In this document: positions 63,298 through 64,000 of the stretch, one piece after another
How the letters are laid out: each line of letters starts with the position of its first letter
How positions within the stretch are numbered: the stretch's first letter is position 1
Assembly: GCF_000163055.2 (NCBI RefSeq)
Contig: NC_022111.1
Location: 124,001-188,000, forward strand
Length of the DNA stretch: 64,000 bases
From: Prevotella sp. oral taxon 299 str. F0039
GTDB lineage: Bacteria; Bacteroidota; Bacteroidia; Bacteroidales; Bacteroidaceae
Reading direction: 5' to 3'
Position numbers and translations under genes: made by a program
Notes under the pieces: model-generated
The model's database searches: none
The model's input: only the letters and a program-made list of their open reading frames with translations
What the model was told of the DNA's origin: nothing

Positions 63298-64000
63298 ATG
63301 CAAACAATATTATTCAACATTCTCCTGCTTATGATAGTAGTATGGGTGTTCATTGGAATACTCTTCCTTTGGCAGCAGTTCCGCATAGCGTGCCGCAGAT
63401 TGGAGAAAGCGTGCGAGAAGAAAAATGAGCAGAAACAAAAGCAGAGTACTTCTTCTGTTATGCACGACCAAGTAGAGCAGGCACGGCAAATACTTGTCGG
63501 TAAAAGTAAGTCATATAGGGAACGCTATGACGAAATCTCAAAAGAGATTACGACAAATTCTCAAAAAATCCCTGATGTTCCCGATACTTCATCAAAAGAA
63601 AAATCAGCTGATAATCCAAATACCTTTGCAGGAAAAAACTCATCGGTGTCCGAAGAAACAAAAGAAGCGGAAGGTATAGAAGAGGACAATGAAATGCAGG
63701 TTGACTACACAATGGACGAACCTGACGAAGACACTATTATCCGTGAGGAACTGCAGATTGCAGACGATTCCTTACCCGAAGTCTCACCATCGGCAATTCT
63801 TACAAGGGACTTGTCCCGTATAAACGGATGGCAGAGGAATGACGATGCGCTTGATGAGGAAAGCGAAACCGAAGTGCAGGATACGCTGCAAAGCATACGG
63901 GGCACACAGCTCATGGACTATATCAAAGAGGCAACGCTTAAGCAGGAGAAAGACCATCAAAAGCTACTTGCTGCCATCCGTAAAGCAGAAGAAGCAGAAA
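63298..64000 (+). CDS. traD: TraD-type conjugal-transfer protein, cut by the right edge
   Basis: The frame reads MQTILFNILLLMIVVWVFIG and stays open to base 64000, about 234 residues. One membrane segment (about 2-25) is followed by a helical basic part (FRIACRRLEKACEKKNEQKQ), a long acidic, low-complexity middle and a conserved end near TQLMDYIKEATLKQEKDHQK. Such TraD proteins are anchored in the inner membrane and belong to the transfer machine, with no known reaction. An in-frame ATG at 63277 is an alternative start; I prefer 63298 because the membrane segment then begins at once. Confidence 0.75.
   Translation, partial: MQTILFNILLLMIVVWVFIGILFLWQQFRIACRRLEKACEKKNEQKQKQSTSSVMHDQVEQARQILVGKSKSYRERYDEISKEITTNSQKIPDVPDTSSKEKSADNPNTFAGKNSSVSEETKEAEGIEEDNEMQVDYTMDEPDEDTIIREELQIADDSLPEVSPSAILTRDLSRINGWQRNDDALDEESETEVQDTLQSIRGTQLMDYIKEATLKQEKDHQKLLAAIRKAEEAE

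Larger units (their letters stand above)
19704..64000. mobile_element. Integrative conjugative element, partial (runs off the right edge)
   Basis: Backbone genes typical of Bacteroidota conjugative elements are present: methylase/helicase, topoisomerase III, DUF3945, mobC-mobB-mobA, oriT, ParA-like TraA, DUF3408, TraD. Cargo is an RHS toxin locus, and a second element is nested in the helicase gene. Only the left part of the tra operon is in the window, and neither attachment end nor its own integrase can be seen, so the left border is approximate. Confidence 0.8.

Overview
The window comes from a Bacteroidota genome, most like Prevotella sensu lato. The signs are promoters with a TAnnTTTG -7 box and a TTG element 20 bases upstream, almost no Shine-Dalgarno sites, a T9SS sorting domain, HmuY/TonB/SLBB lipoprotein and outer-membrane families, IntDOT-like recombinases, and Bacteroides-type mobA/mobB/mobC and tra genes. 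I cannot name the species from sequence alone.

Bases 1-13,000 are chromosomal and AT-rich. They hold the end of a surface-polysaccharide locus (GT2 glycosyltransferase, nucleotidyltransferase-like protein, WecA-type transferase), convergent dinB, an ECF sigma cassette, an RsmF-type rRNA methyltransferase, a six-repeat SLBB export protein and a secreted esterase. Bases 13,000-19,550 are a junction zone with a DUF5053 scrap, short repeats and the replication module of a broken mobilizable element (HTH, toprim/RecA-like ATPase, HTH). An AbiEi/AbiEii toxin-antitoxin pair has entered right behind the last HTH gene.

From 19,704 to the right edge runs one large conjugative element. Its methylase/helicase gene is cut in two by a 16.9-kb nested element (21,412-38,345) flanked by an 8-bp direct repeat. 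The nested element has two tyrosine recombinases, DUF1896, two HTH genes, DUF3408, an oriT and mobA, but no mobB or mobC. Its cargo looks like an iron/haem-uptake island: two TonB-dependent receptors, HmuY, a PepSY membrane protein, an LRR lipoprotein, a calycin-like protein and others. The outer element continues with the N-terminal helicase half, topB and a DUF3945 gene. A T9SS/RHS polymorphic-toxin locus (47,073-57,484) follows, then mobC, mobB, mobA, oriT, a ParA-like TraA, DUF3408 and TraD.

The RHS locus is the most striking cargo. A 2,121-residue RHS toxin ending in an M15-like zinc peptidase domain is broken by an exact, out-of-frame 929-bp tandem duplication, and loss of one copy would restore it. 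A lipoprotein (candidate immunity protein) follows, then a decaying second RHS tip with an HEFGH metallopeptidase end and its own lipoprotein. Three unexplained DNA architectures also recur: 22-bp-period AAAAGC arrays at three loci, 8-bp-phased TCGA arrays in both conjugative elements, and oriT hairpins with compensating base changes between the two elements.
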